Of a stretch of 20,688 nt of DNA, positions 14,014-20,688 are shown one piece after another. Source of the stretch: an uncultured Alistipes sp. (GTDB taxonomy: Bacteria > Bacteroidota > Bacteroidia > Bacteroidales > Rikenellaceae). Location of the stretch: contig CAMWYI010000011.1 in the NCBI GenBank assembly GCA_947178455.1, positions 1 through 20,688 of the forward strand, given 5' to 3'. The translations under genes and the position numbers were made by a program. How positions within the stretch are numbered: position 1 is the stretch's first letter; every line of letters begins with the position of its first letter. The notes under the pieces are model-generated. The model was not told the DNA's origin and searched no databases. It saw only the letters and a list, made by a program, of their open reading frames with translations.

Positions 14014-17000
14014 ATGAAGTTCAAAGAGTACAAAGGCCTCGATTTGGCCGGAACGGCCGCCGAAGTCCTCCGAAAATGGGACGACGAAGATACGTTCCAT
14101 AAGAGCATCTCCACGCGCGAAGGACATCCCTCGTTCGTATTCTACGAAGGGCCCCCGTCGGCCAACGGCAAGCCGGGCATCCACCACGTCATGGCGCGTA
14201 CGATCAAGGATACATTCTGCCGCTACAAGACGCAGCGCGGATTCCAAGTACACCGCAAAGCGGGCTGGGACACGCACGGTCTGCCGGTGGAACTGGGTGT
14301 CGAAAAGAAACTCGGCATCACGAAAGAGGACATCGGCAAGAAAATCAGCATCGAAGAGTACAACCGCACGTGCCGCGAAGCCGTAATGGAGTTCACGGGC
14401 GTATGGGAAGAGCTGACCCGCAAAATGGGCTACTGGGTGGATATGGAGAATCCCTATATCACCTACGACAACAAATACATCGAGACGCTGTGGTGGCTGC
14501 TGAAACAACTCTATGACAAAGGGCTGCTGTACAAGGGCTACACGATTCAACCCTATTCGCCCGCAGCGGGAACGGGTCTCTCGACCCACGAGCTGAACCA
14601 ACCGGGCTGCTATCGCGATGTGAAAGACACCACCTGCACGGCGCAATTCCGCATCGTCCGCAATGCCGAAAGCGAAAAACTGTTCGCGGGCATCGACGAC
14701 GGGGAACTCTACTTTTTGGCGTGGACGACGACCCCTTGGACCCTGCCGTCGAATACGGCGCTGGCCGTCGGCCCGAACTACGACTATGTAAAAATCAAGT
14801 GCCGCAATCCCTATACGGACAAGCCGCAGACGGTCATTTTGGCCGCCGACCTCGTATCGGCCTACTTCACGAAGAAAATGGAGGGCACCTACGAACCGAC
14901 CGGCGAAAGCTGGAAAGGCTCGGAATTGGCGGGCATCCGCTACGAACAATTGCTGGCATGGGTCAAACCGATGGAGGAGTACGGCGATGCGTTCCGTGTT
15001 ATCACGGGCGACTATGTGACGACCTCCGACGGTACGGGTATCGTGCACATCGCGCCGACGTTCGGTGCGGATGACGACCGAGTAGCCAAAATCGCCGGCA
15101 TCGCCCCGCTGTTCGTGGTCGACAAAGCGGGCAAAACGCAACCGATGGTCGACCGGCAAGGCAAATTCTTCCGGCTGGAAGAACTCGATGCGGAGTTCGT
15201 GGCCCGCTGTGTCGATACGGCGAAATACGGCGAATATGCAGGCCGGTATGTCAAGAACGCCTACGACGAAACGCTGACCGATGCCGAAGCGACGCTCGAC
15301 ATAGACATCGCGGTGATGCTCAAAGCAATGGGGCAGGCTTTCAAAATCGAAAAGCACGTGCACTCCTACCCCCACTGCTGGCGCACGGACAAACCGGTGC
15401 TCTACTATCCGCTGGATTCGTGGTTCATCCGCACGACGGCCCTGCGCGAACGGCTCATCGAACTGAACAAGACGATTCGCTGGCGGCCGGAATCGACCGG
15501 CTCGGGACGTTTCGGCAAATGGCTCGAAGGACTGGTCGACTGGAACCTGTCGCGTTCGCGTTTCTGGGGCACGCCGCTGCCGATTTGGGCGACGGACGAC
15601 CACAGCGAACTGAAATGTATCGGCTCGGTCGAAGAACTGGTGACCGAAATCGAAAAATCGGTCGCAGCGGGTCTGATGACGGAAAATCCCTACAAGAATT
15701 TCAAGGCGGGCGATATGTCGGCCGAGAACTACTCGACGGCGAACATCGACCTGCACCGCCCGTATGTGGACAACATCGTGCTGGTATCGTCGAAAGGCAA
15801 ACCGATGCGCCGCGAACCCGACCTCATCGACGTGTGGTTCGATTCGGGTGCGATGCCCTATGCGCAAATCCACTATCCGTTCGAGCACAAAGCGGCGCTG
15901 GACGACCGCAAGGTCTTTCCGGCCGATTTCATCAACGAAGGAGTCGACCAAACGCGCGGCTGGTTCTTCACGCTGCACACCATTGCGACGATGCTCTTCG
16001 ACAGCGTGGCGTTCAAGAACGTCATTTCGACGGGACTGGTGCTCGACAAGAACGGCAACAAAATGTCGAAACGGCTGGGCAATGCCGTCGACCCGTTCGC
16101 GGTGCTGTCCGACTACGGGCCCGATGCGACGCGCTGGTACATGCTGACGAACTCGCAACCGTGGGACAACCTGAAATTCGACACGGACGGCGTGGACGAA
16201 GTGCGCCGCAAATTCTTCGGCACGCTCTACAACACCTACTCGTTCTTCGCGCTCTATGCCAATGTCGACGGATTCACGGGCCGCGAAACGGAAGTGCCGC
16301 TCGCGAAACGGCCGGAAATCGACCGGTGGATTCTGTCGCTGCTCAATACGCTGGTGAAGAACGTCACCGAATCGCTCGAAAACTACGACCCGACGCCGGC
16401 GGCCCGAGCCATTCAGGATTTCGTATGCGAAAATCTGTCGAACTGGTACGTGCGTCTGAACCGCAAACGTTTCTGGGGCGGCGGCCTGACCGAAGACAAG
16501 CTGGCGGCCTATCAGACGCTCTATACCTGTCTGGAAACGGTATCGCAGCTGGCCGCGCCGTTCGCACCGTTCATGAGCGACCGGATTTTCAGCGACCTCA
16601 ACGCGGTAAGCGGCCGTCATGCGGAAAGCTCGGTGCATCTGACCGACTATCCGACAGCCGACGAAACCTGCATCGACACGCGGCTGGAAGAACGGATGCA
16701 ACTGGCCCAACAACTGTCGTCGATGGTGCTGGCCCTGCGCCGCAAAGTCTCTATCAAAGTGCGCCAACCGCTGACGAAAATCGTCGTGCCGATGCTCGAT
16801 GCAGCGATGGCGGAACACATCGCGGCCGTGCAAGGGTTGATACTGAACGAAGTAAATGTCAAGGAACTGGAACTGATAGCCGACACGACGGGGGTCATCA
16901 CGAAGCACATCAAACCCAACTTCAAGACGCTGGGCCCGCGCTACGGCAAGTACATGAAGCAGATTGCGGCGATGACGGCGGAATTCACGCAAGAGCGCAT

Positions 17001-17427
17001 CGCGCAAATCGAGCGGTCGGCGGAGACGGTGCTCGAAGTAGACGGCGAACGCCTCACGGTGACGCCGGCCGATTTCGAGATTACGTCGGAAGACATGCCG
17101 GGCTGGCTGGTAGCGACGGAAGGTAAGCTGACCGTAGCGCTGGACATCACGGTGACGGACGAATTGCGGGCCGAAGGCGTGGCACGCGAGTTGATAAACC
17201 GTATCCAGAATATCCGAAAAGACGCCGATTTCGCCGTAACGGACAAAATCCGTGTCGAAATCGAAGCGAAAGCGCTGGTAGCGGAGGCGTTGGCCGCCCA
17301 TGCGGACTACATCGCGTCGCAAACGCTCGCCGTAGAAGTCAAGAGCGCGGCAGTGCCTACGGGCGCGGTCGTGACGGATTCGGACATCGACGGTGAAACG
17401 CTGCGCATCGGCGTTACGCGGATTTAA
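14014..17427 (+). CDS. ileS: Isoleucine--tRNA ligase (IleRS2-like, GxHH active-site motif)
   Basis: Class I synthetase that charges tRNA-Ile and edits valine, cytosolic, 1137 residues. The entry motif in GPPSANGKPGIHHVMAR reads Gly55-Ile-His-His58 where most class I enzymes have HIGH. The second signature is KMSKR (683-687) in NGNKMSKRLGNAVDP. The CP1 editing domain shows WTTTPWTLPSN (237 on) and GTGIVHIAPTFGADD (340 on). Other family blocks are GWDTHGLPVELGVEK and DVWFDSGAMPYAQIHYPFEH. The anticodon-binding and long C-terminal regions follow without a visible zinc-finger cysteine cluster. An ATG at 13978 is in frame, but the ATG at 14014 (MKFKEYKGLDL) aligns with Bacteroides homologues as I remember them. 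The gene has its own promoter (13928-13960) and is followed 77 bp later by a DksA/TraR gene with its own promoter. Confidence 0.97.
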   Translation: MKFKEYKGLDLAGTAAEVLRKWDDEDTFHKSISTREGHPSFVFYEGPPSANGKPGIHHVMARTIKDTFCRYKTQRGFQVHRKAGWDTHGLPVELGVEKKLGITKEDIGKKISIEEYNRTCREAVMEFTGVWEELTRKMGYWVDMENPYITYDNKYIETLWWLLKQLYDKGLLYKGYTIQPYSPAAGTGLSTHELNQPGCYRDVKDTTCTAQFRIVRNAESEKLFAGIDDGELYFLAWTTTPWTLPSNTALAVGPNYDYVKIKCRNPYTDKPQTVILAADLVSAYFTKKMEGTYEPTGESWKGSELAGIRYEQLLAWVKPMEEYGDAFRVITGDYVTTSDGTGIVHIAPTFGADDDRVAKIAGIAPLFVVDKAGKTQPMVDRQGKFFRLEELDAEFVARCVDTAKYGEYAGRYVKNAYDETLTDAEATLDIDIAVMLKAMGQAFKIEKHVHSYPHCWRTDKPVLYYPLDSWFIRTTALRERLIELNKTIRWRPESTGSGRFGKWLEGLVDWNLSRSRFWGTPLPIWATDDHSELKCIGSVEELVTEIEKSVAAGLMTENPYKNFKAGDMSAENYSTANIDLHRPYVDNIVLVSSKGKPMRREPDLIDVWFDSGAMPYAQIHYPFEHKAALDDRKVFPADFINEGVDQTRGWFFTLHTIATMLFDSVAFKNVISTGLVLDKNGNKMSKRLGNAVDPFAVLSDYGPDATRWYMLTNSQPWDNLKFDTDGVDEVRRKFFGTLYNTYSFFALYANVDGFTGRETEVPLAKRPEIDRWILSLLNTLVKNVTESLENYDPTPAARAIQDFVCENLSNWYVRLNRKRFWGGGLTEDKLAAYQTLYTCLETVSQLAAPFAPFMSDRIFSDLNAVSGRHAESSVHLTDYPTADETCIDTRLEERMQLAQQLSSMVLALRRKVSIKVRQPLTKIVVPMLDAAMAEHIAAVQGLILNEVNVKELELIADTTGVITKHIKPNFKTLGPRYGKYMKQIAAMTAEFTQERIAQIERSAETVLEVDGERLTVTPADFEITSEDMPGWLVATEGKLTVALDITVTDELRAEGVARELINRIQNIRKDADFAVTDKIRVEIEAKALVAEALAAHADYIASQTLAVEVKSAAVPTGAVVTDSDIDGETLRIGVTRI

Positions 17428-17448
17428 CCGTCGAAATACGCCGATTGA

Positions 17449-17480
17449 TTTGGCGGTCTCGCGGATATTGCTTAATTTTA
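17449..17480 (+). promoter_or_regulatory. Putative promoter of the DksA/TraR-family gene
   Basis: TTTG (17449-17452), 20-nt spacer, TAATTTTA (17473-17480). One mismatch to TAnnTTTG, in the last base. The leader to the ATG at 17505 would be about 18 nt. Read-through from ileS is also possible, since I see no terminator between them. Confidence 0.6.
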
Positions 17481-17504
17481 CGTTAGACGCAAAATAAAAA
17501 AGCT

Positions 17505-17885
17505 ATGGCAGAAGAGAGAACCAGATACACCGACGAAGAACTCGAAGAGTTCAAGCATCTGATTCTGACGAAATTGGAATCGGCCCGTGCGGACTATGAG
17601 TTGCTGCGAGCCACGATTACCCACACGGAAGGAAACGACACGGAAGATACGTCGCCGACCTACAAGGTGCTCGAAGAGGGCGCGTCCACGCTCTCGAAAG
17701 AGGAGAACGGACGGCTGGCGACGCATCAGATGAAATTCATCCGCAATCTGGAAATGGCGCTCGTCCGCATCGAGAACAAAACCTACGGCATCTGCAAGAC
17801 CACCGGCAAGCTGATTCCCAAAGAACGGCTCATGAAGGTTCCGCATGCCACCGAGTGCATCGAAGCCAAAGAAGGACGACGGTAA
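17505..17885 (+). CDS. DksA/TraR family protein with degenerate zinc finger
   Basis: Small predicted regulator of 126 residues. Relatives insert a coiled coil into the RNA polymerase secondary channel and, in proteobacteria, act with ppGpp. An N-terminal acidic helical hairpin (about 9-85) has its turn near EGNDTEDTSP (about 43-52), where the acidic tip would lie. The C-terminal zinc module is recognisable from YGICKTTGKLIPKERLMKVPHATECIEAK. Of the expected C-x2-C-x17-C-x2-C, only Cys97 and Cys118 remain, and the partner positions are Thr100 and Ala121. As far as I recall, such loss is common in Bacteroidetes members, so the fold may be kept without zinc. It lies 77 bp after ileS and ends in a strong terminator. 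Confidence 0.88.
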   Translation: MAEERTRYTDEELEEFKHLILTKLESARADYELLRATITHTEGNDTEDTSPTYKVLEEGASTLSKEENGRLATHQMKFIRNLEMALVRIENKTYGICKTTGKLIPKERLMKVPHATECIEAKEGRR

Positions 17886-17914
17886 CCGCCGATTCCTTTC
17901 GAAAACCTTGTCAC

Positions 17915-17940
17915 AGCCCCGATTCGTTCGGGGCTTTTTT
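17915..17940 (+). terminator. Rho-independent terminator after the DksA/TraR-family gene
   Basis: AGCCCCGA (17915-17922), loop TTCGT, TCGGGGCT (17928-17935), then T to 17940. A perfect 8-bp GC-rich stem with six T in a row. It is the best classical terminator on the plus strand of the window. Confidence 0.92.
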
Positions 17941-18044
17941 ATTGCCGAATCTATCCGAACGACAGAACGAAATTCGGGTGCGGCGGCCATGCGGTCCCGA
18001 GCGCCGAACAGGCGCAGTGCATACTTTTTTTGCGAAAATTGCGT

Positions 18045-18052
18045 TATCTTTG
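18045..18052 (+). promoter_or_regulatory. Putative -7 box of the Omp85-like gene
   Basis: TATCTTTG, a full consensus match, ends only 5 nt before the ATG at 18058. The -33 region (near 18020) has no TTTG. If real, transcription would start at or next to the start codon. Confidence 0.45.
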
Positions 18053-18057
18053 AGACT

Positions 18058-19923
18058 ATGTTTTCGCGCCGCTGCATATTTCGGACATCGCTTCTGCTGC
18101 TGTCGCTGCTCCCGTTCGCAGCCCGCGTCGCCGCCCGTCCGCTCCCCTATCGCGGACGAATCGACTCGGCCAAACTCGATGCCGTCGTCGCCCTGCACAA
18201 TGCCGACACGCTGGAAACCCGCGTGACGGAACGCAACCAACGGCTCTATGACAGCATCGCCTCGAAAACCCATCGCACCGCCGTCTCCCGCATGCTCTAC
18301 CGGCTGCTTTTCTCCGAACGGCACGCCGACACGCCGACGACAAGCGACGTCTGCGACGAAACCGGCCTGTTGGCTCCGTATGCCGGAAAAATCATCGGCG
18401 AAATCCGCGTCGAACGCAAGCAACCTTTCGATACGAAAGGCAACTGGATAGAACGAACCGGCAACAAACTCCATACGCTCACCCGCGAACGCATCATCCG
18501 CCGCGACCTGCTGTTCTCGGTCGGCCAACGGTTCGACCCCGAATCGGTCGTCCGCACGCAACAACTGCTGCTGTCGCGTCCCTATATCGCGGATACGGAA
18601 ATCACGGTCGAACCCGACCCCTACGACGCGACGCGTGTGGACATCGTGGTGCAAGTCCGCGACAGCTGGTCGATAAGCGTCGATGCCGACCTGCATTCCG
18701 AAAAACGGCTGATGCTGGGACTGACCGACGGCAACATCTTCGGCACGGGTACCCGTTTCAAGGTCGAAACCAACCTCAAATACAACACGTTCGACTACGG
18801 CGGCAATATCGTGGAATACGAAATGCCCAACCTGCTGGGGTCGTTTTTCACGTTCGACGTCAAGGGCGGCCGCAACTTTTTCGAGAATACCCTGCAAATA
18901 AGCCTGCGCAAGGAGTTTCTGAAACCCAACGACTACGAAATGGGCGCATCCTACACCGAGACACGGACGAAAGAGTATTTCCTCGACCGCGATTCGTCGC
19001 TGCTGGTCAAAGTGCGCAATTTCGACCTGTGGGCGGGCTGGTCGAGACGCCTGCGGAGCATCCGGTCGAACATCTTTCTGACCGCCCGCTACAACTACCG
19101 CCGCTTCATGGAGCGTCCCGAAGTCGCGGCGAACTACAATCCCGCCCTGCATGACTACGACGACCTGCTGGCGGGCATCGGACTTTATCGCGAACGGCTC
19201 TTTATGGCCAACATGGTCTATGGATTCGGGCGCAAAGAGTACGTGGCGACAGGCTATAAAGCCGAAGTCGTGACGGGCCACACGTGGGGCGAGTTCGACC
19301 GCTCAGTCTATTTGGGAGTGGGATTCCGCACGGGCGGATTCCGGCGCATAGGCTATCTGATGGGCGGGGTTACGCTCGGCAGCCACATCGACCGCAGCAC
19401 CGGAGCGTGGAACCGCAGTGCCGTAGATGTCGATGCGCTGTGGTTCTCGAATCTGCTGACGGTCCGGCGCAGCAGCGTCCGCCAGTTCTTGGCCCTCAAC
19501 TACACGCGAGGCTGGAACCGCAAGCGAGGATACGAAGAGGTCATCGGATTCACGAACGAAAACGGACTGCAAGCGCTCGACCGCTATGCTACGGGTACCA
19601 ACCGGATGATACTCAACACGGAAACCGTCGTCTTCACGCCAATTCAACCGTGGGGATTCCGATTCGCTTTTTTCGGATTTCTCGACGCGGGGACGCTGGG
19701 TTACGCGCCCAATCCGTTCAAAAACTCGGGATTCGCATCGGTCGGGGTCGGGCTACGCATCCGAAACGAACGTCTGATATTCGGCACGCTGCAAATCCGG
19801 CTGGGAATGGGATTCGGCAAAGGAGGCATCGTGGACAGCGACTGGTTCAGTCTGTCGAATACCAAACATTTCGCCGAATACCGCTTCCGACCGACCCGTC
19901 CCGAAATCGTCGGATTCAAATAA
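18058..19923 (+). CDS. Omp85-superfamily outer membrane protein (BamA/TamA-like, one POTRA)
   Basis: Predicted outer membrane beta-barrel of 621 residues. A signal peptide (MFSRRCIFRTSLLLLSLLPFAARVAA) leads to a helical/basic stretch (about 30-100). A POTRA-like domain follows (about 108-200). It contains IIGEIRVERKQPFD, then RRDLLFSVGQRFDPESVVRT with RPYIADTEITVEPDP, and closes with VDIVVQVRDSWS. From about 205 to the end come alternating aromatic strands of a barrel (NIFGTGTRFKVETNLKYN, FFTFDVKGGRNFFENTLQIS). The tail FAEYRFRPTRPEIVGFK resembles the ends of surface-antigen (D15) barrels in this phylum. Known relatives insert or secrete proteins, but the single POTRA and missing partners leave the substrate open. 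The ATG at 18058 is chosen because it begins the signal peptide. The frame is open further upstream through the terminator, which cannot be coding. Confidence 0.8.
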   Translation: MFSRRCIFRTSLLLLSLLPFAARVAARPLPYRGRIDSAKLDAVVALHNADTLETRVTERNQRLYDSIASKTHRTAVSRMLYRLLFSERHADTPTTSDVCDETGLLAPYAGKIIGEIRVERKQPFDTKGNWIERTGNKLHTLTRERIIRRDLLFSVGQRFDPESVVRTQQLLLSRPYIADTEITVEPDPYDATRVDIVVQVRDSWSISVDADLHSEKRLMLGLTDGNIFGTGTRFKVETNLKYNTFDYGGNIVEYEMPNLLGSFFTFDVKGGRNFFENTLQISLRKEFLKPNDYEMGASYTETRTKEYFLDRDSSLLVKVRNFDLWAGWSRRLRSIRSNIFLTARYNYRRFMERPEVAANYNPALHDYDDLLAGIGLYRERLFMANMVYGFGRKEYVATGYKAEVVTGHTWGEFDRSVYLGVGFRTGGFRRIGYLMGGVTLGSHIDRSTGAWNRSAVDVDALWFSNLLTVRRSSVRQFLALNYTRGWNRKRGYEEVIGFTNENGLQALDRYATGTNRMILNTETVVFTPIQPWGFRFAFFGFLDAGTLGYAPNPFKNSGFASVGVGLRIRNERLIFGTLQIRLGMGFGKGGIVDSDWFSLSNTKHFAEYRFRPTRPEIVGFK

Positions 19924-19962
19924 CGGCCGTTTATCGCCGGTCATCGGCACTCCGACTGAACT

Positions 19963-20003
19963 TAATAAAAAATCTGCGAACGGCGGTGGCAGACCGTTCG
20001 CAG
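19963..20003 (-). terminator. Intrinsic terminator for the SDEWK-repeat gene, possibly bidirectional
   Basis: CTGCGAACGG (19974-19983) pairs perfectly with CCGTTCGCAG (19994-20003) around a 10-nt loop. On the minus strand the stem is followed by ATTTTTTATT (19972-19963), a good U-tract, 22 bp after the stop of the minus-strand gene. On the plus strand it may also end the Omp85-like transcript, with a poorer tail. Confidence 0.85.
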
Positions 20004-20024
20004 GATTCTTATTAATCGGCTTTC

Positions 20025-20688
20025 TTAAAGCCGTTTGCTTACGCAATAGAGGACTCCTGCGGCATTGCCCCGTTCGGCAGCGTCGGCACCCATGTGGAAC
20101 CGAGCCAACCGCAATTTCTTGCCGATGAGCTGCTGGTGGGTGACCTCTTTCCCGTCGAGCAGAATCGTAGCACCCTGCGGAAGATTTTTGAGGCTGGTAA
20201 ACCGGAATTTTCCCGAATAAATCCGCGTTGTGCCGGCGGTCGAAATATCAAGGGGACCACCCTCGCAGGCCAGTGCCTGCCCAAGTATCTGACCGACGTA
20301 CCCTTTGGTAACGACGGTGACGGTCGAAACCGTACTGCCGTTGGGCGGGGTCTCTTTGTGGACATTGACCGAAGCGATGTCGCTCGGGACAAGTGCTTTC
20401 ACTGCGGCTTCGTTCGACTTCCGGCCGTCGATGATGTAAATCTGCGCGCCGCTCGGAATGGAGGTGTCGACCCGAAAAGCGGAACTCAACTGCTTCTGCT
20501 TCGCTTTCCATTCGTCGCTCTGGAAGTACTTGCCGACTTTGGCATTAGCCAATTTCTGCACTGCGGTTTTCCACTCGTCGCTTTGGAAGTAGGCATCCAT
20601 TTCCGCAAACTTTTGCTGCTGGGCCTTCCACTCGTCGCTGCGGAAGTATTCGTCCATTTTTGCCAACTCTTTCTCTTTGGCCTTCCAT
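20025..20688 (-). CDS. Repeat-bearing protein with two degenerate TonB-plug-like modules, partial (N-terminus beyond right edge)
   Basis: The visible 220 residues are the C-terminal part of a longer protein, since the frame is open through the right edge. Residues 1-66 carry a lysine/glutamine-rich repeat with YFxSDEWK three times (Trp20, Trp39, Trp60) and the tail of a fourth copy (Trp1), spaced 19, 19 and 21 residues. Residues 82-128 (IYIIDGRKS, then VPSDIASVNVHKE, then VTVVTKG) and 173-218 (ILLDGKEVTHQQL, then AAERGNAAGVLYCVSK) each resemble the short plug-like module IDG...DI.SI.V.K...GVI.ITTK. That module is seen at the C-termini of Bacteroidetes M56/BlaR1-type sensors and TonB-dependent receptors. 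An M56/BlaR1-like membrane protein is my best guess from domain order. The catalytic part is not in the window, so function is unassigned. A strong terminator follows the stop. Confidence 0.7.
   Translation of the reverse strand, partial: WKAKEKELAKMDEYFRSDEWKAQQQKFAEMDAYFQSDEWKTAVQKLANAKVGKYFQSDEWKAKQKQLSSAFRVDTSIPSGAQIYIIDGRKSNEAAVKALVPSDIASVNVHKETPPNGSTVSTVTVVTKGYVGQILGQALACEGGPLDISTAGTTRIYSGKFRFTSLKNLPQGATILLDGKEVTHQQLIGKKLRLARFHMGADAAERGNAAGVLYCVSKRL
20508..20688 (-). repeat. In-gene tandem repeat encoding YFxSDEWK units
   Basis: The Trp codons of successive units lie at 20687, 20630, 20573 and 20510, so the periods are 57, 57 and 63 bp. The DNA between units is also similar (TCGTCGCTnnGGAAGTA three times on the plus strand), which points to fairly recent copying. 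The array continues past the right edge. Confidence 0.85.

Noticed and set aside
14002..17322. A 1106-codon open frame on the minus strand opposite ileS
   Set aside because: It mirrors ileS nearly end to end, has no recognisable domain, and is Arg/His/Val-rich. It is explained by the GC-rich codon choice of ileS, which avoids codons that read as stops in reverse. The same holds for long opposite frames at 37-2385, 2545-5154, 4920-6173, 7434-9746 and 11560-13305.
17845..18057. Upstream extension of the Omp85-like frame
   Set aside because: It overlaps the DksA/TraR gene and an intrinsic terminator. The signal peptide begins at 18058.
20508..20688. CRISPR-like array
   Set aside because: The 57-63-bp periodic units stay in frame and encode related peptides throughout, so there are no unique spacers. 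It is a protein repeat.

Overview
The window looks like an ordinary chromosomal stretch from a GC-rich member of the Bacteroidales, most likely Alistipes or another Rikenellaceae. This is inference. It rests on promoter boxes of the Bacteroidetes type (TTTG/TTG, 19-21 nt, TAnnTTTG), mostly weak Shine-Dalgarno sequences, a Bacteroidetes-type isoleucyl-tRNA synthetase, a DksA/TraR protein with a half-lost zinc site, and GC-rich third codon positions. I see no transposase, integrase, phage gene, CRISPR array, tRNA or rRNA.

Layout. 1-3861 (minus): alaS followed by gpmI, which is cut by the left edge. 3862-3955: a compact divergent promoter region. 3956-6960 (plus): a tight four-gene run of two tandem M23 peptidases, a YjbR/MmcQ-family protein and a HAD hydrolase. 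6961-7046: a convergent hairpin. 7047-9734 (minus): a large AsmA-like envelope protein with a charged helical tail. 9735-9910: a second divergent promoter region. 9911-11366 (plus): an AlkD-like DNA glycosylase and a dolichol-phosphate-mannose-synthase-like GT2 enzyme, ending in a hairpin that overlaps the last codons. 11485-13869 (plus): an MsbA-like ABC exporter and a Maa/LacA-type acetyltransferase. 14014-17427 (plus): ileS. 17505-17885 (plus): a DksA/TraR-family regulator with a clear intrinsic terminator. 18058-19923 (plus): an Omp85-superfamily outer membrane protein. 20025-20688 (minus): the C-terminal part of a repeat-bearing protein with two degenerate TonB-plug-like modules, cut by the right edge.

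The themes are translation (alaS, ileS), glycolysis (gpmI), envelope building and remodelling (two M23 enzymes, AsmA-like, GT2, ABC exporter, acetyltransferase, Omp85-like), DNA alkylation repair, and transcription control (DksA-like). No gene-free stretch exceeds 300 bases.

I found no convincing new multi-gene system. The points most worth a second look are the GxHH active-site motif in IleRS, the SDEWK-repeat/plug-module protein at the right edge, a mirror-symmetric divergent promoter, a terminator written into the end of a coding sequence, and a possible leaderless mRNA for the Omp85-like gene.
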